DNA of 64,000 bases from Eleusine coracana subsp. coracana (lineage: Eukaryota > Streptophyta > Magnoliopsida > Poales > Poaceae). The stretch spans positions 28,402,300 to 28,466,299 of the forward strand of contig CM064431.1 in the NCBI GenBank assembly GCA_032690845.1. The letters are read 5' to 3'. The notes under the pieces are model-generated. The model did not search any database and was not told the DNA's origin. It worked only from the letters and a program-made list of their open reading frames with translations. A program made the translations under genes and the position numbers. The stretch's first letter is position 1. Each line of letters begins with the position of its first letter. Shown in pieces: positions 21,989 through 32,599 of this stretch.

Positions 21989-23476
21989 TTCTCCCCCTTT
22001 TGAATTAGAGTCGTCCTCGACTCAAGCTCATCTCTTTCTCCCATGTATGGTCTCAAATCTGAAATATTAATTGTGGAACTATTCCCAAACTTGGGATACA
22101 ACTCATATTTATATGCATTATAAAATTTATCATCACAATGTGAAACTACAATAGAACGCATGCCATACAAATTAATGACCTCTATGAAAACTTGCTCAGC
22201 AATATAAACATCATTCTCCCTCTTATGACAAGATAGAAAATGTGTGATCTTAAAAACACTAGAAAAACATGGCATGACATGGTAATTGTTATTGCAGTTT
22301 TCTAGTTCATCATTTGGTTTTATAACACAAGGAGTATTCATGTTTGAGCAAATATAAACTTTATGCACCATAAATACACCTCTATGATCATAGTTTCCTA
22401 TAGCATAAAATTCGTTTCTTGTTAGTAAAGGCAATTCAGTTTGAGAAAAGATTTGCTTCTCCACGGTATTTAGATCACAAAGAACATCGAATTCAATATA
22501 ACCCAAAGTATTTAGAGAAGACAATAATTTCTGCTCATCCTTTTCACATGTTATTAAAATCAAATGTTTTATTTCAGCACTAGTAGGTGAATCATAAGCA
22601 AAAACATCAAGCTTATTCATTTGTTGTGGCAAAGGTATAAGTGGCACACAACTCCTCTTTATCATAAGGATCAGTAGATAAATCAACTTGTGGCAAAGGG
22701 AAATCAAGACAAGGTTCCAATACAACAAGATTGTTGGAACAATTCATCACATCAAGAAAGCTCTTACCTGAAGCAACAATATGTTCTTCATTTTTCTCAC
22801 TATCCTCTTCTTTGTGTAGAACCTGAAATGTATTAGTTACAACAAGAGGCAAGGAAATATGTTCATCATCTAATTCAGATTTTGATGTAAGTGTTGCAAC
22901 ATTTGAAACAGTCCATTCTTTCCTAAATGGTTCATTCTTTCTCCTTTCAAGCCTTTGTTGATCCTCTTCTAAAATTTCAGCAGTGGTCATAGGTTTAAGA
23001 GTAACTCTTCTATCATTGTATTTAAATGAGTAGCTATTTATAATGGCATTGTGCGAAGAATTATTTGTAATAATCCAAGGTTTACTCACTAACAAATGAC
23101 ATGCTTGCATAGGTACTATATCAAATTCTGCACTATCCTTATAAGAACCAATAAAAAATTCAATGCGTGCAATTTTATCTACCTTTATCTAACCAAAAGA
23201 ATTTACCCATTGGATGTAGTATGAACATGGGTGTGGCTGTGTTGTCAATCCAAGCTTCTCTACTAATTCTAAACTTGCGATGTTGCGGCTACTCTCTCCA
23301 TCAATGATAACACGACAACGTCGATCCTTGACAAGAAAGTGAGTATGAAATAAATTGTTCAATTGATTTTGCTCTACCTTCTCCATTTGAGGACTGAGTA
23401 CTCTTTGTACTACATCACTCATATTGTTCTCATTAGACGACGTTGAGTCATCACCATGAGTGGCGTAACCTGTCAT
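21694..23476 (-). pseudogene. noaCRM-like gag-start/PR/IN fusion ORF
   Basis: The frame starts at the ATG at 23476 (MTG, as in CRM-1 gag) and passes straight into protease sequence (RRCRVIIDGESSRN, then LVEKLGLTTQPHP). It continues as a Lys/Glu-rich linker, with one TAG stop at 23189 and a frameshift near 22650. The second part, 344 codons from 22728, is open. It contains a short integrase-core remnant (VFIEVINLYGMRSIVVS), the integrase C-terminal segment NISDLRPYMGERDELESRTT, then reads through the polypurine tract into the LTR. Gag body, RT, RNase H and most of integrase are absent. The protease-like part keeps an Asp-Gly core but reads DGES where CRM-2 has DGGS. Confidence 0.75.
21989..22004 (-). 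other. noaCRM-like polypurine tract
   Basis: On the minus strand this reads TTCAAAAGGGGGAGAA immediately before the 3' LTR. It is the plus-strand primer site and lies inside the open reading frame, coding for a Gln-Lys-Gly-Glu stretch. Confidence 0.85.
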
Positions 23477-24487
23477 TGTTAGTAGCAAACAAGGAAACAC
23501 ACGGAAGTATATTTTTCTATCACTACTATGTGATCACAGTGTAAACTCTCAACAAGCAAAGGGAAGCATCTTATCAAGCTCTTACAAAGTTCTTAATTAC
23601 AACAAGCAAAGGATACCTTGGAGCGTGTGAACTGATGATTGCGAGAGTCAAAAAAATTTGTGCCTGTTCAGAAGGAAATATATAGAGCTTGGATAGGCAA
23701 TATTAGGTAGCAAGGATTAGCAAAATTTCAATTCAGAAGTTGCAAAACTGAATAATAGTCCCAAGCTAGTCTATGTCACCGGCCTAAACTTGTCTCGGAC
23801 CTAGTTCAAGCAAGCAAGCAAATGTCTCAATAAAGGACACAAAGGATGCAAGCAATTCTGAATTTGTATCTTTTCTTTTTTCTACTTCTTTTTTTTTTGT
23901 GCGGCTTTTTCTCTTGTGCACTTTTGCCTTTTTCTTTTCTTTTCTTGAGAATCAGAACTGCAGCAAGGTATTACAAGTTTTACAACCAATGGAACCCCAG
24001 AATATATTTTTTTTTCTTACTACAAGTGCAGCAAAAGGATTCTTGTAATAGCACAACTAAAACAAACTTCTATAACAAGATCAAGCACTAATTGGTTGGC
24101 TTTTGATAACAATGAGACAGCAGCAGAGCACTCTAATTTTCTTTTGCACACGAAAGTAGAAGGCTAGATGTTAATGAAATATTTAGTGCACACAATTCCA
24201 GCAATACTATTATCTCAACATGTGCAACACTGATTTTTTCTCTTGTTTGTCTATGACAAGGATATGCACAACTCAAACAAGACCAAAGAACAAGCACTAG
24301 ACCAGCAATACAATGACTTTATAGGGACTAAAATTCAGAGAAACAAACTAAACTGAAAATTGCAAGGCACAAGGGGGGTGTAGGACAGCGGAAACACGAC
24401 GAACAAATATTTTTGTAGGGCAATTTTCTGGACTCTAGGATTGAACAAAATAACGAGGATAAGGGCGAACCTAACGGTGTACCTGAA
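23477..24487 (-). other. noaCRM-like untranslated leader
   Basis: About 1 kb between the primer-binding site and the start codon is A/T-rich, with T runs near 23880-23900 and 24008. I see no gene. Confidence 0.6.
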
Positions 24488-24500
24488 GCTCTGATTACCA
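24488..24500 (-). other. noaCRM-like primer-binding site
   Basis: On the minus strand this reads TGGTAATCAGAGC, two bases from the 5' LTR, identical to the sites of CRM-1 and CRM-2. Confidence 0.75.
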
Positions 24501-24502
24501 CT

Positions 24503-25399
24503 TGATGTGAACAAGGGTTCCCGATCTTCCGATAGGTTCTGATAATCTTGATTAAGGCAGAGGCGATACACAAATCGATCCGGCTTCCGAACGACACGTT
24601 CTGAACCCCGCAATCGCAACACAATGTCTCCTATGGTTATCAACCGTTCAAGAACGATTGACCTCGCCGAGAAGGCTTATCCTTGCCTGCAAATCAAGAA
24701 CACAAGCAAGAACAAAGAATAATGCAACCAAATTTGCAACTATACGATGAATCTCACAAGTTGGGGTCTTACAAGCCGATCAAACGGTGAAACTGTTATC
24801 AACAGAATAATCTAAGCAAAACTCAAACCCTAATGAAGAGGCAACGGCTGTATATGAGGACCCTAGGGTCGTGCAAGACCCCCTGGACGCAGCCCTAAGT
24901 GGGCTGCACTTGATACATGGCCCAAAGACCGATTACGATGTCGCAGCACCAGGACAGATTCTGGAAGTCGAATTGTTTCGGCTATTGCCGACGGCTCAAA
25001 ACGAATTTTAACATGGGACCAGTTGGGTCGGAAAGTTCTTTTCGTTATCTTTCCAGGCATATATAGAACGTCCAAATACGAGTCTGTATGCATCTGGGGC
25101 GTCCGTTTTAGTGCAGACTGGTCCTAGGCTCCAAAACAGACTCGAAGTCGGTTTTCATTGGGCCTCCACCTTGGCTTGTACGTCCTTGCTGACCCATCAC
25201 GTCTCCAATCACCTCCCCAGCTATCTCATCATCATCTCCATGGTTTCTAACAACAATTAATTTGTTAGGTAGCAATCTATTCTCAAAATCACATAAAGGA
25301 ATCATTAGGAACAAGCTCACCCGTAAATTCAGTTGTCGCGCATGAACTTGCATTTTGGTTGGCGGAGTGCTGGGTGTATCCATAAGGGTGATGTCCTCT
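24503..25399 (-). repeat. noaCRM-like 5' LTR
   Basis: It is complete except for the last few bases at its high-coordinate end, where it fuses with an internal LTR position of the next copy. Confidence 0.85.
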
Positions 25400-26040
25400 C
25401 ACAAGTTGGGGTCTTACAAGCTGATCAAACGGCGAAACTGTTATCAACAGAATAATCTAAGCAAAACCCAAACCCTAATGAAGAGGCGGCAGCTGTATAT
25501 GAGGACCCTAGGGTCGTGCAAGACCCCCTGGATGCAGCCCTAAGTGGGCTCAACTCGATACATGGCCCAAAGACCGATTACGGTGTCACAGTACCAGGAC
25601 AGATTCTGGAAGTCGAATTGTTTCGGCTATTGTCGACGGCTAAAAATGAATTTTGACAAGGGACCAGTTGGGTTGGAAAGGTCTTTTCGTTATCTTTCCA
25701 GACATATATAGAACGTCCAAATCTGAGTCCGTATGCATCTTGGGCGTCCGTTTTAGTGCAGACTGATCCTGGGCTCCGAAACAGACTCGAACTCGGTTTT
25801 CATTGGGCCTCCACCTTGGCTTGGACGTCCTTGCTGGCCCATCGCGTCTCCAATCACCTCCTCAGCTATCTCATCATCATCTCCATGGTTTCTAACAACA
25901 ATTAATTCATTAGGTAGCAATCTATTCTCAAAATCATATAAAGGAATCATTAGGAACAAGCTCACCTGTAAATTCAGTTGTCGCGCATGAACTTGCATTT
26001 TGGTTGGCGGAGTGTATCCATATGGGTGATGTCCTCATCA
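25400..26040 (-). repeat. Partial tandem copy of the noaCRM-like LTR (about 640 bp)
   Basis: This begins at TCACAAGTTGGGGTCTTACA, which is LTR position about 255 (compare 24757), and runs to the true LTR end CCTCATCA at 26040. It directly abuts the first LTR copy, with one to three bases of shared sequence at the junction. Confidence 0.88.
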
Positions 26041-27400
26041 CATACCCATTTGGTTCTCAATTGCCTTGGTTCTTATTTTCTCAATTCTTCATTAGGCATT
26101 TACGAAAATTATAAGGCCATATAGAGCCACTATTTGAAAAGGAGTGTCTGAGAGTTCCCTCTATGTTTCAAGTACAGTGTTTATTTGGGTGTTAATTAGG
26201 CCCTTGGAAAATGGAGAAATTCCTTGATTTTGCAAAATTCCTAGAGTGATCGTACAGTCTGATCACTGTATCGTATAGTCCGGGCAGTGTCGAGTGCATA
26301 GTGTCACGAGTTAGTCTGGTCATAGAGATCGGACCGTCCGGTCTGTGTGGGTCGCCAACAGACTCAGGACTTGACCGGACAGTCCGGTTCAGAGACTGTA
26401 CCATCCGGTCCCTATGCTTGAAACGCGAGATTCGCTTTCTTCTGTGATCGTTGATCCATCCTTCGTGCGAACGCGGCCATCGATCTATTTGACCTAGGTC
26501 AACACAACCATCGAGACTTCGTCTCTTTCCTTTTGAACCCCAAGAACATGCCCTGGCTACCGCCACAACTTTCGCCGTCGAGGACGCTATCGCTGCCATG
26601 CGCCTCCCGCCTCACCCCCGTGCCAACGAGCCTCCTCGCCGCGGCCCTGATCCAGCGCTGCTCCGCTGTAGCTCGCTCCACCCGCTTGCGCCGCGCCCAT
26701 GTGCAAGCTCCACCGCTACCGCCGACTGTTGCTGCCTGCGCTGTCGCAGCTCTACCGTTCAGCTCGCCGTTGCAGCTCTGCCGTTCAGCTTGCCGTTGCG
26801 CCCGCGCCGCCGCCTTGCCTTCTCCCACGCGCGTGCGTTGCCCACAGAGCCGAGCTCCACCTCCGATTAGGGCAAAGTTGCCCCTTCCCCCACCTCCATT
26901 GCTCGCGACCCCAAGTTTGAGCCTTTCGGCAATCAGTCACGTGTTCTTCGGTATTTGGCCTCGATTCTCCCTCCATGGTATTGTGATTATCTCCCATTCA
27001 TCGAATTATACCTTGATTTCGAGCAATTAGATTTAATTCATTCAATTTGAAGTAAATGCCTAGTCTTTAGTTGCATTAACTAGTTAATTGGCTCAATCTA
27101 GGTTGCAATTAATTCCATGTCTTTCTGTTAATTGCATGTCTAGGGTTGTCTCTTGTCTAGTCTATAGTTAGATTAATTGCCATTATTTGAGTGTACACTA
27201 GATGACTCGCACCAACCACATAAAGTCGATGATCACTGTTGTTACTTTGCTTATTTGTCCAGTGATCATGTCCTTCATTCATTGCTAGGATTTGTATTGC
27301 GCATTCTTTCCTAGCGGTGCTTTGCTTGTAGATTTATATAGGTTCTATGCTTATCATGTCTATACCTACGTGTGTGCAGTGATAGTTCCAGTCAGCAGAG
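26041..27400 (+). other. SIRE-1 internal region upstream of ORF2, with palindromes
   Basis: No gene is recognised. At 26255-26410 lies a second cluster of CCGGAC/GTCCGG motifs, including ACCGGACAGTCCGGT at 26374-26388, like those in the LTRs. A GC-rich block follows (26560-26930), then A/T-rich sequence resembling a leader or intron up to the ORF2 start. It may derive from an LTR or leader of a related element. Confidence 0.45.
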
Positions 27401-29800
27401 ATGGCAGGATCATGTCAGGACAAGGGAAAGGGCAAGGTGATAGAGAAGCCTAGAGGCAAGAAGAGGACCAAGATGGACCCAGAGTCAGAGAGAGCCAGAC
27501 ACCTGGATGCTATGGAGACCTCCCGTAGGACACCAGGGACATAGCTGATCATAGAGTAGACAACCGACACTCAGGGACTCAGGAGGAGTACCAAGACGAG
27601 GACACCAGCTTTGGCTATAGGAATCACTCCAGCACCATGGTCATAGGGTACTCTGACTTCTCGTCGTGAGAGGTCGTCAAGATCAGCAGAGTAGGGATCC
27701 TCCATGCAGCAGGTTGAGTCCGAGGAGGAGGAGAACTCGGACTTAGAGTCAGAGAGTGAGGAGTTTGAGGAGGAGGAGACTAAGGAGCCAGCATAGACTG
27801 TACCCCAGAGGATAGCTCACCGGTTAGGAGACCCGAGGTGCACCTGTGCAGTGTGCACAAGGAGGCTGTAGAGACATGTAGAGGTAGCTGGAGAGCCGGA
27901 TATTCTTAAGATTCCTACAAAGGACCTTAAGTCACTGCATCTCGTCTCCTTCGAGCAGTGGGTTCCGGTCCCCAGGGATCCTGCTGCTGGAGACAGGTAC
28001 TGGACAGGGCTCTAGAGGAGGATAGGAGAGGGCTAGAGATGTTATCTTTCCAGGAAGGGCAAGACTGGACGTTTTGTGCCGCAGCAGTACACGACTTACC
28101 TGACCATGAGGAGGGCCACAGGCACTGACATGGAGCAGTACTTCATGTGCTTGCCAGGGCTAGCAGAGCTAGTTACTGCTCCATACAGGTACATGGAGGA
28201 CATCGTCCTAGAGTTCTACACTAAACTATGGGTAGCCAGAGACCACTCAGAGATCTGGTTTCTATTTAGAGGATAGCCACAGCGTGTGACCAGGGAGGAT
28301 CTCATAGCTAACTTAGGGATCCTTGCTTTAGATTTCCAGCTATACAGGAGTGCCTACGGACCCTCGTCCCACCCCGCAGACCATAGGGGGGAGGACACTA
28401 CCTCTGGACGACATGGCGTCGGTCACCTTTCCACCACCGCAAACACCTGGTTTCGACAGAGGCCTGTGAGACTCACCGCAGAGGTGAAGGTGGTCAGAGC
28501 GATAGTCACCAAGACTATCATTCCTAGGTCTATGTACAGAGAGGAGTTCACCCTTCTACACCAGTGGGCAGTGGTAGCTATTCTAAGGAGATAGCAGTTT
28601 GACCTTGCAGATCTTCGGATTGCTGAGATGGAGGAGGTGATCTCTAAGAGGGTTGGAGGATGTCACTTAGTCTATGGTCCATACATCTACTATCTTCTGA
28701 GGAGAATGGGACTAGTGACTGAGAAGCAGTATATGTGGCATTCCCTAAGGTGACCACCAGCTACTCACCTCGAGTCCCCAGGGATCGCAGTCAGCCTCGA
28801 GTCAACAGACGGGAGAGGAGGAGCAGGAGTCACCGCCAGTCACTCACGAGCTGGCAGCTCATCCAAAGATGGTGGGTCCTGAGTTAGCAAGTACAGAAGC
28901 ACCTCCCCAGCCTACAGGCATGCAACCAGAGGACGCTATCACTGTAGTAGCACTTGCTGGACGCCTGAGTGAGTTCATTCAGAGCACAACTGAGGATAGA
29001 CGTCAGATGATGGAGGTCATCAGAGGACAAGCAAATGATGCTGATGACGACACTAATGACTCAAATGGTAGAGCTCCCTAGAGCACAGACTAGCCAGCAG
29101 GTAGGAGTCCCCATACTACCATAGTTTCAGCAGCTTCCGACTCAGGCAAGCCACTTCACTGCTATGGTGACGGCTCAGTCCAGCGGGTTGTCACACTCAG
29201 GGGTGTTACCGACAGGGGGAGCAGGACAGGCCTTCTTGCCAGTGACTCAGTTCTCCCTAGTGTTAGCCTTGTCAGTCTCTACGTTGTTCTCTTCACGTGC
29301 ACAGTCTACAACTTCACAGAGGACAGCACCTACCACCTCCTAGCAACAGCAGCAGCAGCCATCGATCAGGAGTCTCTTTTCTGAGATAGTGCACACCACA
29401 CGTGCAGACTCTTGAACAGCCCCAGAGTCAGCTACAACTCCACCTTCTTCCGCTACAGACACCACTCTAGTCACAGCTGAGGTAGCAGAGGATCTTGTCC
29501 CCTAAGGCTTCACTCAGGAGGATGTGGATGACCTTGCTCTTCTTCAGGTGACAGTTGCTGAGGAGACATCCACAGTCCCACCAGCAGTTGGACACTCAGG
29601 TGACGCAGACTCAGGTAGAGCAGCAGGACCCGACATAGGAGCAGCCGAGAGTAGAGCCCTCAGATGATGTCGCTGCACCACCTCCTTCGACCACGAGCGC
29701 TTAGTTGTTTCTTTATTTTTCCTCTTTTTGGTGCTTGTTGCCAAAGGGAGAGAAGTAGTCATAGGTGTAGAGTGAGTCGGAGTGTGATCCTGTGCGATCG
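27401..29800 (+). pseudogene. SIRE-1 ORF2, unknown function ('plant transposon protein' type)
   Basis: The frame starts at the ATG at 27401 with a basic Lys/Arg-rich segment (KGKGKVIEKPRGKKRTK) and a Glu-rich stretch (27720-27790). A globular part follows around 27900-28740 (LHLVSFEQWVPVP, VLEFYTKLWVARDHSEIWFLFRG, SMYREEFTLLHQW, YGPYIYYLLRRMG). The tail is Ser/Thr/Gln-rich and changes frame after about 28750. I recall comparable 'putative plant transposon proteins' in grass retroelements; no activity is established. It occupies the place of an env-like gene between gag and the 3' LTR, but no signal peptide or membrane segment is seen. Ten in-frame stops between 27542 and 28594 are all TAG. 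It is not functional. Confidence 0.6.
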
Positions 29801-30319
29801 AGAGTCACTAGCTTGTATCTAGGGGGAGCATATGTGTACATGGATTTTGGGGAGATAGATACATTTGGATCTTATTTTTCTATATTTATTCATTGTTCAT
29901 GGATTTTTATGAGTCATGGTTTTCTTTCGCTTGTGTTTGACTTATCTTGATCTCACTTGGTATACTTTCATATGTAGTGCTTTGTCTTGCTTTATTTATC
30001 CTATTTGCTTGTGTATGATGTTGTGATGATGATTGATTGCTTTTAATTCCTATGCATTGTCATGCTATACTGTTGCATATCATCATTCATGTCTTGCATT
30101 GCATGTCTTTATGCTTTAAATTAATATCTTCACATGACATGCATGCATATCATCTTGAGTGTGCTCTTCTCTCTTTTTAGCTCTTGATGATGCTTGATTG
30201 AGTAGCACCTTGTTTGTTCATTGCTTATGCTTTTGAGGTTTCTCTCGATCATTGTGTAGCTCTTTTAGCCCTGTTGTTTTATGATAAAGATTATGATTAG
30301 TGGTTGTCATCAATCACCA
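29801..30319 (+). other. SIRE-1 3' non-coding region
   Basis: This T-rich sequence between ORF2 and the polypurine tract includes a purine-rich AGGGGGAGCA at about 29820 that resembles an additional polypurine tract. No gene is visible. Confidence 0.55.
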
Positions 30320-30332
30320 AAAGGGGGGAGAT
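30320..30332 (+). other. SIRE-1 polypurine tract
   Basis: The purine tract AAGGGGGGAG plus ATT abuts the 3' LTR start TGTAAGC at 30333. The context CAATCACCAAAAGGGGGGAG matches the conserved Sirevirus pattern, as does the SIRE-2 copy at 46252-46270. Confidence 0.85.
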
Positions 30333-30890
30333 TGTAAGCTTCATGACCATTGATGGATTCCAAAGGTATGAATGTTTTGGTGATAGATGACAACTATGAA
30401 TTTGTGAGCTAATATCTACACGAGTGTTGTCTATGCAGGAATCATCTCTAAACTCTACTACAAATCATATGGATGATGGCTGCCTTGGCGATTGATGACA
30501 ATGACCATAGGCATAGAGGCTCGATGAGCTTGATGGAGTCCAAGGGTTGATAGAGATGGATTGAAGCTATGGACAAGATATAGAGAAAGTGTTGGGAACA
30601 CTTGTCTAGTTGTTAGGGCTTTGAGTCCATAGGCAAAATCGGACTATTAAGGGGGTCTAGGTCATTTCTCTTAGGTCATGTCTAGTCAGTGATGTGCATA
30701 GATGGTCAGTGAAATCACAAGCACTAGATGACAGTGGAGAAGCCAAGGAGCTGTTCGGAGTAGCCGAGAAATGAAGTCAAGCGAGGACGATGAGTTTCAA
30801 CTTCTGGATGAAGTGACCGGATAGAGGGGTCAGTTGTGATCGGGCAGTACGGTCACTAAGAGGTTTTGTCTGGGACTTCCAGCGAGCAGC
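30333..30890 (+). repeat. SIRE-1 3' LTR, first part
   Basis: It aligns with 15928-16487 of the 5' LTR and ends at the target duplication GCAGC, where Athila-1 inserted. Confidence 0.88.
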
Positions 30891-32460
30891 TGTTGACGGC
30901 TGTTAAGTACCATTTTCATCCGTGAACTATGCTCAAATAAAGGAGAACTTGGCATTTCATACACGCATATTTGCTTATAATAATGTAGTTCCACTTGTAC
31001 TTGGGAATTATTTGCATGCAGGAGGAAATATGAAGGAAACACATCCAAAAAGGCAAAGAAACATACTTTTGACCAATAAGAGAGTGCCAACTGGACATCC
31101 CATGGATTGAAGGGCCTATTTTCAGTAACACACCGAAGAAACACACAAAACTACCCCGACATCTAGGATGAGGACCCACCTGGCAGCCACCCTGAGGAAG
31201 CACAACCCAGGAGGGCCCAGCCACAGGTCGACCGCCCCCCCCTAGGTCGGCCAACCCAGGCATGCGGCCTTTCCTCCTGGGCTTGCACATGGAGGCTCCT
31301 AGTTGATCCCTGAAGGCGGTGGGCAGGGATATTCTTGGCGGTTACTCCCCTTTGCCGACCTATAGAGGCTATACATAGCAGGGTGTGGCTTTACACTCAC
31401 ACACACACCACAAGAAGAATTCCTTCTCTTGCTACTTAGTTGTTCTCAAGTCTTAGTGGAGTTAGGCTGAGTCTAGAGCTCTCTAGTTCTTCAAGTCTTC
31501 TCTTGGAGAAATTGGTATGGCTCTTGTATCATTTCCCTTTTGTAAGACTTTGCTCTATTTAATAAATTGCATCTTTTCATATAGTTGTGTTTGGGTCATG
31601 AGTCTCTTGTTTGATATTGTGATCCATATATGTGATAGTATAGCCCACTTGGGTGATAGTAGTTTATATTTATTATACTACTATTGTCATGCTTGTTATA
31701 TACTGTTACTATAGTCTAATTTATATGACATAGTCTTTACGCTTAGGATTCGATATTATGACATGACATGGGTTTGGTGATCATATTTATATGATAGCTC
31801 TACTTCGATAATATAACCATGGAGGAGTAGAGTGCTCTTTGATTATGCAAGTATGGTACTTGGATAATTGATTTGCATCAATTATTCGTTAGTCTACCGG
31901 TTAGCTGAAGGTAGGCGGCAGGTGGTGATAGCCCTGTCTGTCCTTTGAACTCCTCCACACTAGACTAGTGCGTAGGCTCTTGGCGGAAGTCTCCTGTGGA
32001 TGCAGAGGTAGGTCCGTGCCTAAAGTATTATGTTAATAACTGTTGAACCTGAGTATAAGCGTGTATGTGTATAGAACTTCGGCTATACAACTGTATATGA
32101 AAGTACTGTAGGAGTAGCTCAGCTTAGTTCTTTCTCCACTTGGCTTTATTTATTTATTTATATTTGAGATAGAATCTTCTGTGTGTCACACTACCTCGCG
32201 ATTATCCATTGCTTGCCTGCCTTGGTTAGATGATCCTTATCAATTCGCAATGTAAGTATGTGCATAAGTAAGCCTTCTTATTCATTGTCTTCCGTTAGGA
32301 TAAACAAATATGATACCCTGAATACTTCCGTGTGAAATGCTACAACGGTATTGTGTGTCTGCTTGCGGATTTTACCTAATTGGCTCTAGGACATATTAAT
32401 GAAGCATTTGTGGCACCTTGCCAGCGATGATTTATTAGTATGGCTTAGCAAAAGTCAACA
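30891..32460 (+). repeat. Athila-1 5' LTR (1,570 bp)
   Basis: Its termini match the 3' LTR (37393-38983), to which it is closely similar along its length. CACACACACACC near 31400 is a short microsatellite-like stretch that differs in the 3' copy. Confidence 0.9.
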
Positions 32461-32468
32461 AGCATTTC

Positions 32469-32486
32469 TGGCGCAGTTGTCGGGGA
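32469..32486 (+). other. Athila-1 primer-binding site
   Basis: TGGCGCAGTTGTCGGGGA resembles the tRNA-Asp primer-binding site TGGCGCCGTTGCCGGGGA used by Athila/Tat elements, with two changes. It lies eight bases after the LTR. Confidence 0.8.
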
Positions 32487-32599
32487 AGGCGTATGATTAA
32501 GAAATTACTAATGTACATATTTATGTTACAATTATAAGGCCATGTCCTAAGCAGGCTAACCTTGCTTTGTTTTCTACATTTTGTATGAAAACAGGATAG

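Larger units (their letters stand above)
21089..26040 (-). mobile_element. noaCRM-like non-autonomous CRM element
   Basis: This minus-strand element has LTRs at 21089-21988 (3') and 24503-25399 (5'), and a further partial LTR copy at 25400-26040. Outer flanks are CATAG (21084-21088) and CATAC (26041-26045), a plausible mutated target duplication. The primer-binding site and polypurine tract are retained. The internal region is only about 2.5 kb. It keeps the gag start codon context, protease, and fragments of the integrase core and C-terminus, but lacks nearly all gag, RT and RNase H. This is the kind of structure described for non-autonomous CRM elements (noaCRM) of grasses. It would have relied on enzymes from full CRM elements. 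Confidence 0.82.

Noticed and set aside
26533..27030. 165-codon GC-rich open frame, possibly a captured host exon
   Set aside because: Compositional bias opens frames on both strands here. The region lies within SIRE-1 between known parts, and no conserved motif is visible.
27401..28594. TAG recoded as an amino acid in ORF2
   Set aside because: Plant nuclear genes use TAG as a stop, and the same CAG-to-TAG change is seen directly by comparing CRM-1 with CRM-2. Mutation explains it better.
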